Shown: piece by piece, positions 14,732 through 21,543 of the stretch
How positions within the stretch are numbered: position 1 is the stretch's first letter
Layout of the letters: each line of letters starts with the position of its first letter
From: a virus
DNA: 21,543 nucleotides
Direction: 5' to 3' (one strand)
Virus record (IMG/VR): IMGVR_UViG_3300046170_000455
Coordinates: 1-21,543 of that record
Program-made: the position numbers and the translations under genes
Notes under the pieces: generated by a model
The model's input: the letters and a program-made list of their open reading frames with translations, nothing else
The model's database searches: none
What the model was told of the DNA's origin: nothing

Positions 14732-15228
14732 AAATTTTTTGCGATATAGATAGCACTATCAACAACCATTGGGTTCGTATACAAAGAAATACAACAATAG
14801 GGAAAAACGGTTCAGTTGATCTCTCAGACAAGGCATTTACTAGGGAAGAAATGATGCAAGACGAACCTCTTGCTGGGTCGAAAGACGCAATAAAAAGATT
14901 GAAAGAGGAACATGAAATACATTTTTTGACCGCTAGAGGAGCAATAAAAGACGGTTTCAACATAACCAAAGACTGGTTAAATTACCATGACTTCGAATAT
15001 GATTCTTTGGTGCTGGTGGAAAGAACTATGCAAAAAGTAGAGTTCATGTCTAGTCATAGGGGTAGTTTGCTGATTGATGACCTATCAAGGATGCAGCATA
15101 TTGGTGCGTCATACATACATCTCTATGGGGATGTAATTAAAGAGCTTGAAAAAAACAACATTAACTTTATATTATTTAAAGGAAGTTGGGGTGACGTTTT
15201 AGATAAAATCCATGGAGTTAAAAAATAA
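14728..15228 (+). CDS. HAD-superfamily phosphatase / 5'-nucleotidase-like
   Basis: 166 residues from ATG 14728, whose ATGA overlaps the previous stop; an upstream TTG at 14701 would extend it but is unlikely. HAD motifs are visible: motif I 'FCDIDSTINN' (D6 nucleophile, D8), motif II 'IHFLTARG' (T68), a Lys at about 103 for motif III, and motif IV 'LLIDDLS' (D117, D118). The 'DEPLAGSKDAIKRLKEEHEIHFLTAR' arrangement resembles the deoxyribonucleotidase (NT5C) group. In this cassette a sugar-phosphate phosphatase is as likely as a nucleotidase. Confidence 0.65.
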   Translation: MKIFCDIDSTINNHWVRIQRNTTIGKNGSVDLSDKAFTREEMMQDEPLAGSKDAIKRLKEEHEIHFLTARGAIKDGFNITKDWLNYHDFEYDSLVLVERTMQKVEFMSSHRGSLLIDDLSRMQHIGASYIHLYGDVIKELEKNNINFILFKGSWGDVLDKIHGVKK

Positions 15229-15823
15229 AAAAGCATTACTAGTTTTCGCCCACCCAGACGATGAGATAATATTTGGGTGGCCTATTTTGCAAAACCGTCA
15301 TTTGGAAAAAGAGGTGTTGATGTGTTCTTCTGACGCTAATAATCTAGGTAGAGCTTGGTGTTGCCACAGAAAAAATGCGCTAATTGACATTTGTGCTGAA
15401 AAAGAAATACCATTATCCATCATAGATAATGATTCTGATTTTTACATGCTTGAGACAAGGCAGAACTCCTTGTCTAATTGTCTAACAAACATTGTCGATG
15501 AAATCAATTCCAAAGACTTCGATTATATTTTAACGCACAATCCTTACGGGGAGTATGGACATTGTGATCATAAAATCCTTTTTGACACAATTAAAGAAAG
15601 GGTTGACAAGCCAATACTTTATACTGATATAAGGTTCAAAACAAATTGGCCTTATTCAGAGAATGTGTCCAGTAGAATGAAAGACCTTTACTTCAAAGAC
15701 AAAGTGGGCGATTTCGAATTAGATTTGGATTTTTACGAATTTTGTGAAAAAAAATACAAAGATATAGGTGTTTGGACTTGGGATTTTGATCCTATAAAAA
15801 AATGCTCATTGTACAAATTATGA
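15212..15823 (+). CDS. PIG-L / LmbE family N-acetylglucosamine deacetylase
   Basis: 203 residues, overlapping the HAD gene by 17 bases. The two zinc motifs are present: 'VFAHPDDE' (H14, D16, D17) and 'THNPYGEYGHCDH' (H109 to H120). This family removes the acetyl group from N-acetylglucosamine linked to various molecules, exposing an amine. An exposed amine would be a natural substrate for the ATP-grasp ligase or the methyltransferase encoded just upstream, although that link is inference. No signal peptide, so it acts in the cytoplasm. Confidence 0.78.
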   Translation: MELKNKKALLVFAHPDDEIIFGWPILQNRHLEKEVLMCSSDANNLGRAWCCHRKNALIDICAEKEIPLSIIDNDSDFYMLETRQNSLSNCLTNIVDEINSKDFDYILTHNPYGEYGHCDHKILFDTIKERVDKPILYTDIRFKTNWPYSENVSSRMKDLYFKDKVGDFELDLDFYEFCEKKYKDIGVWTWDFDPIKKCSLYKL

Positions 15824-16554
15824 AATTAATATTAGCGGAATTTGGATACCAAAGAGTTAATGCTGGAGATTCAAATTTTTTACAAAAATTATCAAGGTTA
15901 GATCCGACTTATTCATCTTATAGGCAGGTTTATCCAGAGGCTGAAATTGTCTTGTACACAGATATGGACATTCAGATAGATGGGGTGGAGGTTGTTAAAG
16001 TAAAACCCCCGTTTGATAAAAACAACCCTAGGTATGGCTGGCACTGCTGCGATTTCTATAAAGTTTTCGGTATGCTGGAATCTAAAGAGGTATGCGTAAG
16101 CATGGATTCGGATATGTATATATGTGACCCTTCTTCATTTAAAACCTTGAAGAAAATAACTGAAAAATTCGGCTGCTGCTTACCAGCCAATTCGAGAGAT
16201 TTGGTTAAAATTGACGGCCATATTGGTTCAGACTCAGATTATAATATTTCTGAGGACGAGAGTGGGGGCAATGGCTATATAACAAATATGACCCCTATGA
16301 CTTTTGACCCCAAGAATGAGAGGGCAAGAGAGTTTTACACTACTTATCTAGAAAATTTTAAGAAGAACCCATCTAGAGGCACCATCCATCTTTGGAGAGC
16401 TATGTGGAAAACTTCCATTAACCCATACTTACTTCCGTTGCAATGGTGTGTGTGTGGTTATGATGTGGAGAGTGTGGTCAGAAAAGTTGGGGTTGAATAT
16501 CCTATATGTCTACATGTCGGGCATAAAGAAGTGAAAGATAAATATTTCGAATAA
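15820..16554 (+). CDS. GT-A-like glycosyltransferase with DSD motif
   Basis: 244 residues from ATG 15820 (ATGA junction with the previous gene); an upstream in-frame ATG at 15802 is less likely. 'MKLILAEFGY', 'AEIVLYTDMDIQIDGVEVVKV', 'CDFYKVFGMLESKEVCVSMDSDMYICDPSSF' with D96/D98 at the metal site, then 'GGNGYITNMTPMTFDPK' and 'LPLQWCVCGY'. The W-H-C-C-D segment before a 'K' helix and the DxD are the layout of GT-A enzymes. Donor and acceptor are unknown. Cys content is high for the cassette (about eight). Confidence 0.55.
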   Translation: MKLILAEFGYQRVNAGDSNFLQKLSRLDPTYSSYRQVYPEAEIVLYTDMDIQIDGVEVVKVKPPFDKNNPRYGWHCCDFYKVFGMLESKEVCVSMDSDMYICDPSSFKTLKKITEKFGCCLPANSRDLVKIDGHIGSDSDYNISEDESGGNGYITNMTPMTFDPKNERAREFYTTYLENFKKNPSRGTIHLWRAMWKTSINPYLLPLQWCVCGYDVESVVRKVGVEYPICLHVGHKEVKDKYFE

Positions 16555-17390
16555 TGAAAAAAATCTTAGTTACTGGCGGTGTAGGGTTTGTAGGGTATAA
16601 TCTCTGCAAAAGGCTTGTCGAAGATGGGCATGAGGTCATAAGTGTAGATAACTACTCTACTGGTCAAAAACAGAATGAAATTGATGGTGTTGTTTATATA
16701 AACTTTGATCTCTCAAGGGGGTTTCCGGAAGAAGTTGGGCAAGGAGTCCAGCTTGTTTATCATTTGGCTGCTTCTGCAAGAATCCAACCCTCCTTCGAAA
16801 ACCCCACTTTGTATGCGAGGAATAATGTAATCTCCACGTTTAACGTTTGTGAATTCAGCAGATCTTATAAAATACCCCTTGTTTTCGCTGGCAGCTCCTC
16901 GCACCATTCTGGAAAATTCAAAAATCCATATACATTTACAAAAGACCTGTCTGAGGAGACAGTCGAACTCTATCGAAGTTTATTTGACCTTAAAGCGAGT
17001 ACAGCTAGATTCTACAACGTTTACGGTCCTCGCCAGTTGGAAGAGGGGGCAGCTACCTTAATTGGAATTTGGGACAAAGCTCGCAGAGAAGGTCGTCCTT
17101 TTAACATTTATGGAGATGGGTCGAAGCGTAGAGATTTCACTCATGTAGATGATATTGTAGACGCCTTGGTCTTAATCAGTGATAAAAACTCATGGGGGAA
17201 TGTTTTTGAATTAGGCAGGGGGAGTAATTTCTCAGTAAATGAGGTTTCTAAAATGTATGGACAGAAAGAAGTTATCTATTATAATGATAGGAGGGGAGAA
17301 GCTCAAGATACTCTTTCTGACTCCAAGTTAGCAAGAGAACTTCTAGGCTGGAACCCCATTAAGAACTTGACAGATTGGATAAAAAAATGA
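16554..17390 (+). CDS. NAD-dependent nucleotide-sugar epimerase/dehydratase (GalE-like SDR)
   Basis: 278 residues, slightly shorter than the usual 310-340. Extended SDR features: 'ILVTGGVGFVGYNLCKRL' (TGGxGFxG NAD loop, Val in place of the usual Ala), 'VISVDNYSTG', 'YHLAASARIQPS', 'FAGSSSHHSGKFKNPYTFTK' with Y126 and K130 as the YxxxK pair and Ser in the active strand, 'FYNVYGPRQ', and 'GDGSKRRDFTHVDDIVDAL'. The latter two are typical of UDP-glucose 4-epimerase-like enzymes. It probably epimerises or dehydrates a UDP-sugar for the glycosyltransferases. The start overlaps the preceding stop by one base (TAATG). Confidence 0.78.
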   Translation: MKKILVTGGVGFVGYNLCKRLVEDGHEVISVDNYSTGQKQNEIDGVVYINFDLSRGFPEEVGQGVQLVYHLAASARIQPSFENPTLYARNNVISTFNVCEFSRSYKIPLVFAGSSSHHSGKFKNPYTFTKDLSEETVELYRSLFDLKASTARFYNVYGPRQLEEGAATLIGIWDKARREGRPFNIYGDGSKRRDFTHVDDIVDALVLISDKNSWGNVFELGRGSNFSVNEVSKMYGQKEVIYYNDRRGEAQDTLSDSKLARELLGWNPIKNLTDWIKK

Positions 17391-18136
17391 AAATAGCGAT
17401 AGCAGGTTACGGTTTTGTAGGAAAGGCTTACGAAAAGTTTATTATAGATAAGGTCTCTGGCTGCAGTTTAACAATCAGTGACCCAGCTTACAAAGATCAC
17501 AGTCAAGGAATCCCTAACAATACTGAAGCTGTCATTGTTTGCGTAGCTACCCCTCAGAAAGATGATGGCTCCTGCCAGATGAGGCATGTTAAAGAGGTTA
17601 TAAAGGAAAGCCCAAATGTCCCAATCTTGATAAAAAGCACTATTTGCTTAGAAGGTTGGCGTGAAATAAGAAGTCTGTTTCCTGATCGAAATATCAGTTT
17701 TAGCCCAGAGTTCTTGAGGCAAGATTCTTGGGTTGAAGATGTCGATAGCATGGAGTCTATTCTTGTTGGGGGTGATGACTTCAGTTTTTGGTCAGATGTA
17801 TTCAAAATGATAGAGTGTGTAGATTCTGACCCAGAGGCTCTGATCATGACAAAGTGCGCTAAAAACAATTTTCTAGCATTAAAGGTTTCGTTTTTTAATC
17901 AGCTTTATGATTTGTGCAACAAGATGGGGGTGAACTATGACGAAGTAAGAAGACATACGACTGCTGACCCTCGCATAGGGGAGAGTCACTCATTCGTTAC
18001 GGAAGAAAGAGGTTTTGGAGGGCATTGTTTTCCTAAAGATACTTCTGCGTTAATAAGAACCTCAGAAAAATATGGAAAGTTTTTTAGTTTAATGCATGAG
18101 GCTAGATCTTATAATAAATCCATAAGAAGAGATTGA
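17387..18136 (+). CDS. UDP-glucose/GDP-mannose dehydrogenase family protein without the C-terminal domain
   Basis: 249 residues from ATG 17387 (ATGA junction); family members are about 390-450. The N-terminal Rossmann domain starts 'MKIAIAGYGFVGKAY', with 'VIVCVATPQKDDG' and 'LIKSTICLEGW', then 'FSPEFLRQ' (E108), the lysine K166 in 'NNFLALKVSFFNQ', and the catalytic cysteine C214 in 'GFGGHCFPKD'. All residues that oxidise the C6 alcohol to a uronic acid are present, but the sequence stops at 'ARSYNKSIRRD', before the UDP-binding C-terminal domain. No break of frame is seen near the stop, and the next gene begins directly after. Substrate binding may be shared across a dimer or supplied by another protein, or the enzyme may have another specificity. 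Confidence 0.78.
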   Translation: MKIAIAGYGFVGKAYEKFIIDKVSGCSLTISDPAYKDHSQGIPNNTEAVIVCVATPQKDDGSCQMRHVKEVIKESPNVPILIKSTICLEGWREIRSLFPDRNISFSPEFLRQDSWVEDVDSMESILVGGDDFSFWSDVFKMIECVDSDPEALIMTKCAKNNFLALKVSFFNQLYDLCNKMGVNYDEVRRHTTADPRIGESHSFVTEERGFGGHCFPKDTSALIRTSEKYGKFFSLMHEARSYNKSIRRD

Positions 18137-19165
18137 ATGAAAAAAGTAATCATCACTGGCGTAACAGGTCAAGATGGCAGCTTTATGGCTGATTACCTCT
18201 TGAAAAATACAGAGCATACTATTGTAGCTGGTGTTCGTAGGTTAAGTGTCAAGAATCACGTTAACATTCAACACCTTCTAGATCACCCTAGATTTAGCTT
18301 AATAGACCTTGATGTGGCTGATCAAGCTAATACTGAGTTAGTTATTTCCGAAGAGAAGCCCGATTACTTTATTAATTTTGCTGCTAATTCTTTTGTGGGT
18401 GTGAGCTGGAAGATGCCAGTTAATCACATGGAGACGAATGCAATGGCTGTTTTATATCAGCTTGAGGCTATTCGTAAGCACTGTCCCGACTGTAGATATT
18501 ACAATGCTGGATCTTCAGAGGAGTTTGGAGATGTTTTGTATTCGCCTCAGTCAGAGCTTCACCCCATACGTCCAAGAAGCCCGTATGGGGTTTCTAAGGC
18601 TAGTGCGAGGCATATGGTCAAGGTGTGGAGGGACTCCTACAACCTGTTTGCTATCCAAGGCTGGTTATTTAACCATGAAGGAACTCGCCGTGGAGAGGAG
18701 TTTGTTACTCGTAAAATAACCAAGAATGTCGCTAGGATTAAAAATGAATATATGTCGGACGATTTCAAACCTCTTGAGTTGGGGAACGTTGATGCGAAAA
18801 GAGATTGGAGTGACGCTGAAGATTTTGTAGAAGGTGTTTGGTTGATGCTGAACCAAGAAGAGCCTAGAGAGTATGTCTTATCCTCTAACAATACTCACAC
18901 TATTAGAGAGTTTGTAGAACAAGCTTTTAACTTTGCGGGTTTTGCCGTGGAAAAGTGCGAATGGGTAGGAAAAGGTGTAGATGAAAAATATACGCATGAA
19001 GGGAAGACCCTTATGTGTGTGAATTCAGATTTTTACAGACCAGCTGAAGTGGAGTTGTTGTGGGGGGATTCTTCGGAAGCTCGCAGAAACCTTGGGTGGA
19101 AGCCCAAGACGGACTTCGTAGGGCTTGTGAGAAAAATGGTTGACCATGACATAAATAAGGTTTAA
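18137..19165 (+). CDS. gmd: GDP-mannose 4,6-dehydratase
   Basis: 342 residues, full length. 'IITGVTGQDGSFMADYLL' (G8, G11, G14 NADP loop, with the family's TGQDGSYL-type signature), 'NAGSSEEFGD' (active Ser and E128), 'SPYGVSKASA' (Y150 and K154), and 'FNHEGTRRGEEFVTRKIT', the family's distinctive hexapeptide-like block for GDP-mannose. It converts GDP-mannose to GDP-4-keto-6-deoxymannose, the precursor of fucose, rhamnose, perosamine and related sugars. No partner reductase or fucose synthase is clear in the window, so a host enzyme or a gene outside the window would finish the pathway. It begins one base after the preceding stop. Confidence 0.93.
   Translation: MKKVIITGVTGQDGSFMADYLLKNTEHTIVAGVRRLSVKNHVNIQHLLDHPRFSLIDLDVADQANTELVISEEKPDYFINFAANSFVGVSWKMPVNHMETNAMAVLYQLEAIRKHCPDCRYYNAGSSEEFGDVLYSPQSELHPIRPRSPYGVSKASARHMVKVWRDSYNLFAIQGWLFNHEGTRRGEEFVTRKITKNVARIKNEYMSDDFKPLELGNVDAKRDWSDAEDFVEGVWLMLNQEEPREYVLSSNNTHTIREFVEQAFNFAGFAVEKCEWVGKGVDEKYTHEGKTLMCVNSDFYRPAEVELLWGDSSEARRNLGWKPKTDFVGLVRKMVDHDINKV
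18561..18591 (+). other. Perfect 10-bp inverted repeat inside gmd
   Basis: ACCCCATACG at 18561-18570 and CGTATGGGGT at 18582-18591, separated by 11 bases, form a ten-pair stem with no mismatch. It lies in the region that encodes the SPYGVSK active-site block, where coding limits would not be expected to create symmetry. The strand continues TTCTAAGG, without a long T-run. Confidence 0.5.
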
Positions 19166-19166
19166 A

Positions 19167-19184
19167 TTAGCCATGAATGGCTAA
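19167..19184 (+). promoter_or_regulatory. Inverted repeat that covers the start codon of the next gene
   Basis: TTAGCCAT at 19167-19174, GA, then ATGGCTAA at 19177-19184. The transcript could fold into a seven-pair stem with a TGAA loop that holds the ATG of the 19177 gene. The site is two bases after the gmd stop. It could be an operator or a hairpin that limits translation; no T-run follows, so a terminator is unlikely. Confidence 0.4.
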
Positions 19185-19524
19185 ATCTAAGAAGATAAGC
19201 AAGAGAAACATCTTGATTAGACTAGTGGACGTTCCCGACCAAGGGAAGCGTCCATTTTATGCTAGGGAGATGAAGTTCTTGAACACCCTTTGCGAGAGGT
19301 ATTCTTTGGAGTTTATGAACATAGTAAACTTTCAGAAGAAGTTCTACTCATTGGCTTACCTAGTCAGCCCTAAGCTCAAAGAAACTCTGGACAGGAAGTT
19401 TAGAGCTTTTAATTATGTTGTTGACAACTCTCGCTATCCAGATTATGATCTGGGTGAAAAGTCGGGGAAAGACATCAGTTTTACCCCAAAAAGAAAAACC
19501 CTAAAAGATTTTTTAGATGAGTAA
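19177..19524 (+). CDS. Small basic protein of unknown function upstream of uvsX
   Basis: 115 residues, rich in Lys and Arg at the start (AKSKKISKRNIL), with a mid-part of short aromatic/helical stretches (FYAREMKFLNTLCERYSLEF, NFQKKFYSLAYLV) and a charged end. ATG 19177 is chosen; ATG at 19173 reads MNG-stop. No family is recognised. It overlaps the uvsX start by eight bases, so a role in recombination or replication is possible, but this rests on position only. Confidence 0.6.
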   Translation: MAKSKKISKRNILIRLVDVPDQGKRPFYAREMKFLNTLCERYSLEFMNIVNFQKKFYSLAYLVSPKLKETLDRKFRAFNYVVDNSRYPDYDLGEKSGKDISFTPKRKTLKDFLDE

Positions 19525-20720
19525 AGAACAGAACCCAAATACAATGCTGAAAGGTTTCCTCAAGGAAACAAAAGATGATCACTACAACTTTGAAGATGAG
19601 ATCAACTATAAAGTCTCTAGCGGGTCACTTCAATTCGATTTGCAGCTTGACGGAGGGTTTGGACCCGGATTACATAGATTTGTAGGCATGAACGAGGGAG
19701 GTAAAACTTCTGAATCATTAGAGGTGATGAAAAACTTCTTAAAGATGCCGGGTGCTAGAGGAGTGTTTATTAAAGCTGAAGGTCGGCTTTCTCCAGAGAT
19801 GAGAAAAAGATCAGGTATTAACTTCGTCTTCAACGCTGACGATTGGGTTGATGGCACTTGTTTTGTGTTTGAGTCTAATATCTATGAGGTCGTAGTTGAT
19901 CTTATGAGGAAGCTCGTGCAGTTCAATGATGATAAGACTAAGTATTGTTTTGTCTTGGACTCTGTGGACGGACTTATCCCTAAGAATGATGTAGACAAAA
20001 ACTTTGAAGACTCTACTAAGGTTGCAGGGGGTGCTGTGATAGCAGGTGTGTTCATGAAGAAGATGTCTATCGCCCTACAAAAGAGAGGGGCATATGGCTA
20101 TATTTATTTCCCAAGTTAGGGCTGATATCAAACTTGATCCATACGCCAAGGGTCCGGTCAGACAGACTACTGCTACAGGGGGCAACGCTTTGCTCCACTT
20201 TGCCAATTGGATCATACAGTTTGAGCCCCGGTATAATGGGGGATATGATTTTGAGGAACCCTTCTGTAAAGAAGATAGACCCCTAAGACAAACCCACCGA
20301 TAGGACACTTTGCGAAGTAACTGTGAAGAAGTCACCAAACGAAAAGACCAACATGTCTATCAGTTACCCTGTAAGATATGGACAGGAGGGTGGGTAGGTC
20401 AATATGGGTTGAGAAAGAAGTCGTAGATTTATTATCAGCTTGGGAGTTTGTTAAGAAGAGCGGCTCTTGGATCAGCATTACAGAAGATTTTAAAGAAGTC
20501 TTATCGGAAACAAACTTTAGTTTGCCTGAAAAAGTCCAAGGGGGAGAACAACCTCTTCAAACTTATTGAGGAGAACCAAGGGTTGTGTGAATTCCTTATT
20601 GGTTATTTTAAGAATGCCATTCAGGAGTTTTTCATGAAGTTCTATACTGCCGATGGCAAACTAAGAAACCTCAAGAACCCCAAGAAGTACCAATATAAAA
20701 TGGGAGGGCTTCAAGCTTGA
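19517..20720 (+). CDS. uvsX: UvsX/RecA-family recombinase, reading frame broken four times
   Basis: About 400 codons can be traced. The intact part (19517 to about 20088) holds the Walker A loop 'GMNEGGKT' (residues 57-64, catalytic K63), and Walker B 'YCFVLDSVDGL'. The chain continues as 'MAIFISQVRADIKLD...' from 20094 to about 20285, then 'CEVTVKKSPNEKTN' to about 20390, then 'SIWVEKEVVDLLSAWEFVKKSGSWISITEDF' to about 20543, and finally 'ENNLFKLIEENQG' to the stop at 20718-20720. All four steps behave as one extra base, several at short runs (GGGG, CCC, GGGTGGG, GGGGG). RecA-fold recombinases coat single strands and pair homologous DNA. The order with SSB and helicase fits T4-like replication. 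I read the breaks as sequence errors; if real, the protein would be cut at 20119 to 200 residues and inactive. Confidence 0.75.
20702..20708 (+). promoter_or_regulatory. Ribosome binding site GGGAGGG for the TTG-start gene
   Basis: GGGAGGG ends nine bases before a TTG at 20717 that forms a TTGA junction with the recombinase stop. It supports TTG as the real start of the nuclease-like gene, as no ATG lies nearby in frame. Confidence 0.5.
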
Positions 20721-21043
20721 GCAAGTTCCAGAAAGGGGTCAAGGATTTTCTGTTCCCATTCTGGAAGAACGATGTCGTCTTTGAAGAATTTAGAATAGTA
20801 GGTAGTAGGCTCTCCTTGGACTTTTACAACGCCAATAAAAGGGTGGCTGTAGAGGTCCAAGGGGCGCAACACACCAAGTTTGTCAAGCATTTCCACAAGA
20901 ATAGGTTAAAATACTTGGAGCAGTTAAGGAGAGATCAGAAAAAGCTGGACTTCTGTGAAATGAACGATATAACGATGGTAGAGATCTACCCAGAGGATAC
21001 TGTAGACAAAGCCCTATTTGAGAAGCAAGGTATATATTTATGA
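20717..21043 (+). CDS. Small PD-(D/E)XK-like endonuclease
   Basis: 108 residues with a TTG start overlapping the uvsX stop by four bases. 'FEEFRIVGSRLSLDFYNANKRVAVEVQGAQHTKF' gives the D...E-x-Q outline (D about 35, E about 46, Q48) of the restriction-endonuclease-like fold as seen in Vsr-type and DUF559-type proteins, with a His after it, then a helix 'NRLKYLEQLRRDQKKLDFC' and strand 'ITMVEIYPED'. It may nick or resolve DNA in recombination or repair beside UvsX. The exact family is uncertain and activity is inferred from motif order only. Confidence 0.55.
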   Translation: MSKFQKGVKDFLFPFWKNDVVFEEFRIVGSRLSLDFYNANKRVAVEVQGAQHTKFVKHFHKNRLKYLEQLRRDQKKLDFCEMNDITMVEIYPEDTVDKALFEKQGIYL

Positions 21044-21278
21044 ACGAAGAAGAGTTTCCATTCACCATCCCAGAGCAATTAGTATCTAAGATCTACGATC
21101 TGTCTGGAGATTCAGACAAGTACAAAGGTGTTATACTAGCGGTAGCGTCTGAAGATGGAAGTCCGATGATTTACTCTAAATTTGATTCTACTATAAATGG
21201 AGTTAGGTTTAAGGGAAAGCGTTAGAAGACTGGGTTAAAGGAACATCAGAAATGCAAGGATTAACAGATGATTTATAA
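21040..21278 (+). CDS. Small protein of unknown function, one frame break
   Basis: The ATG (ATGA overlap with the nuclease-like gene) starts a 61-residue frame that ends at 21225. About 21215-21221, a shift by a missing base gives 'ALEDWVKGTSEMQGLTDDL' and a stop at 21276-21278, overlapping the next ATG (21268). The joined product is about 79 residues, acidic, starting MNEEEFPFTIPEQLVSKIYDL. No family is recognised. The tight overlap after joining supports the longer reading. Confidence 0.45.
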
Positions 21279-21543
21279 TTACGAACTAGAAAAACAGCTG
21301 TTGGCGGGACTCTTAAAAGATCCTGAGAGTTACATAGATATAAGCGACTTTATCGGGAAACGATGACTTCTACTCAGGAAGATACATCGCTACACTCCGC
21401 TGTATTTAGGGTTGTTCAACAAGCCATTTCTAATGGAGATGAGATAGATGAGATAATCATTGCCCAGCGTGTTAGCGACATAGGTCTGTCATTCCGGGAC
21501 AATCTTAACCCTTCTGATTACATCAAGTCTTTAGCAAATGAGA
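21268..21543 (+). CDS. DnaB-type replicative helicase, N-terminal domain (3' end outside window, two frame breaks)
   Basis: From ATG 21268: 'YNYELEKQLLAGLLKDPESYIDISDFIG', then after a one-base step at about 21355-21360 'NDDFYSGRYI', then after another at about 21385-21390 'LHSAVFRVVQQAISNGDEIDEIIIAQRVSDIGLSF' to the window end. This is the N-terminal collar domain pattern of DnaB ('E..LLG.ll..p......D.F....H..IF......G..D...v...L'). The ATPase domain lies outside the window. Both steps behave as an extra base. The identity rests on this domain alone, so a primase-linked variant is possible. Confidence 0.6.

Noticed and set aside
1-21543. CRISPR arrays, insertion sequences, tRNA genes, attachment sites
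   Set aside because: No spaced repeats, transposase-like ORF, cloverleaf or duplicated att core was seen by eye.

Overview
The window is part of the genome of a tailed double-stranded DNA phage: tail genes, a phage sigma factor, SSB, a UvsX/RecA recombinase, a DnaB-type helicase and a class I ribonucleotide reductase are packed together with almost no spacer. No tail sheath or baseplate gene is visible, and one tail protein ends in a lambda gpM-like minor-tail motif, so a siphovirus-type flexible tail is the better guess. The host is not stated by the sequence. Two hints are a compact NrdA/NrdB pair of the kind I associate with Bacteroidota (and some alphaproteobacteria), and many start codons preceded by A/T-rich sequence with no Shine-Dalgarno motif, as in Bacteroidota. 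Composition is AT-rich. A marine or aquatic source is plausible but is inference.

Layout. (1) 1-4078, plus strand, tail module: C-terminus of the tape measure protein, a tail-tube-like protein, a gpM-like minor tail protein with a carbohydrate-binding-like insert, a second tail-tube-like protein whose reading frame is broken four times, and a LamG-fold protein. (2) 6863-4075, minus strand, compact operon: sigma-70-like factor, SSB, GT-B glycosyltransferase, Hsp20, then an intrinsic terminator and a FmdB-like small protein. (3) 6864-7100, divergent control region with promoter-like elements, a palindrome and a probable 26-codon leader ORF overlapping nrdB by ATGA. (4) 7101-10739, nrdB, nrdA and a conserved phage protein of unknown role. 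(5) 10753-19165, an 8.4 kb sugar/glycan cassette of eleven tightly overlapping genes: three GT-A-like glycosyltransferases, an ATP-grasp ligase, a class V PLP aminotransferase, a SAM methyltransferase, a HAD phosphatase, a PIG-L deacetylase, a UDP-glucose-epimerase-like SDR, a UDP-sugar dehydrogenase lacking its C-terminal domain, and GDP-mannose 4,6-dehydratase. (6) 19177-21543, recombination/replication: a small unknown, UvsX (broken into five frames), a small PD-(D/E)XK-like nuclease, a small unknown (one break), and the N-terminus of a DnaB helicase (two breaks).

How it works together. The sigma factor probably redirects host RNA polymerase to phage promoters. NrdAB supplies deoxynucleotides, and SSB, UvsX, the nuclease and the helicase replicate and recombine the genome. 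The glycan cassette appears able to make and modify nucleotide sugars (GDP-4-keto-6-deoxymannose, uronic acid or epimerised UDP-sugars), to deacetylate, methylate, aminate and ligate, and to transfer the products to an acceptor. The acceptor could be the virion surface, phage DNA or the host envelope.

The most unusual part is the ATP-grasp plus shortened class V aminotransferase pair (12182-14093) inside the glycan cassette. The eleven frame breaks lie only near the two ends of the window, in genes expected to be essential; most behave as one extra base, several in short homopolymers. I read them as sequence or assembly errors rather than real gene decay.
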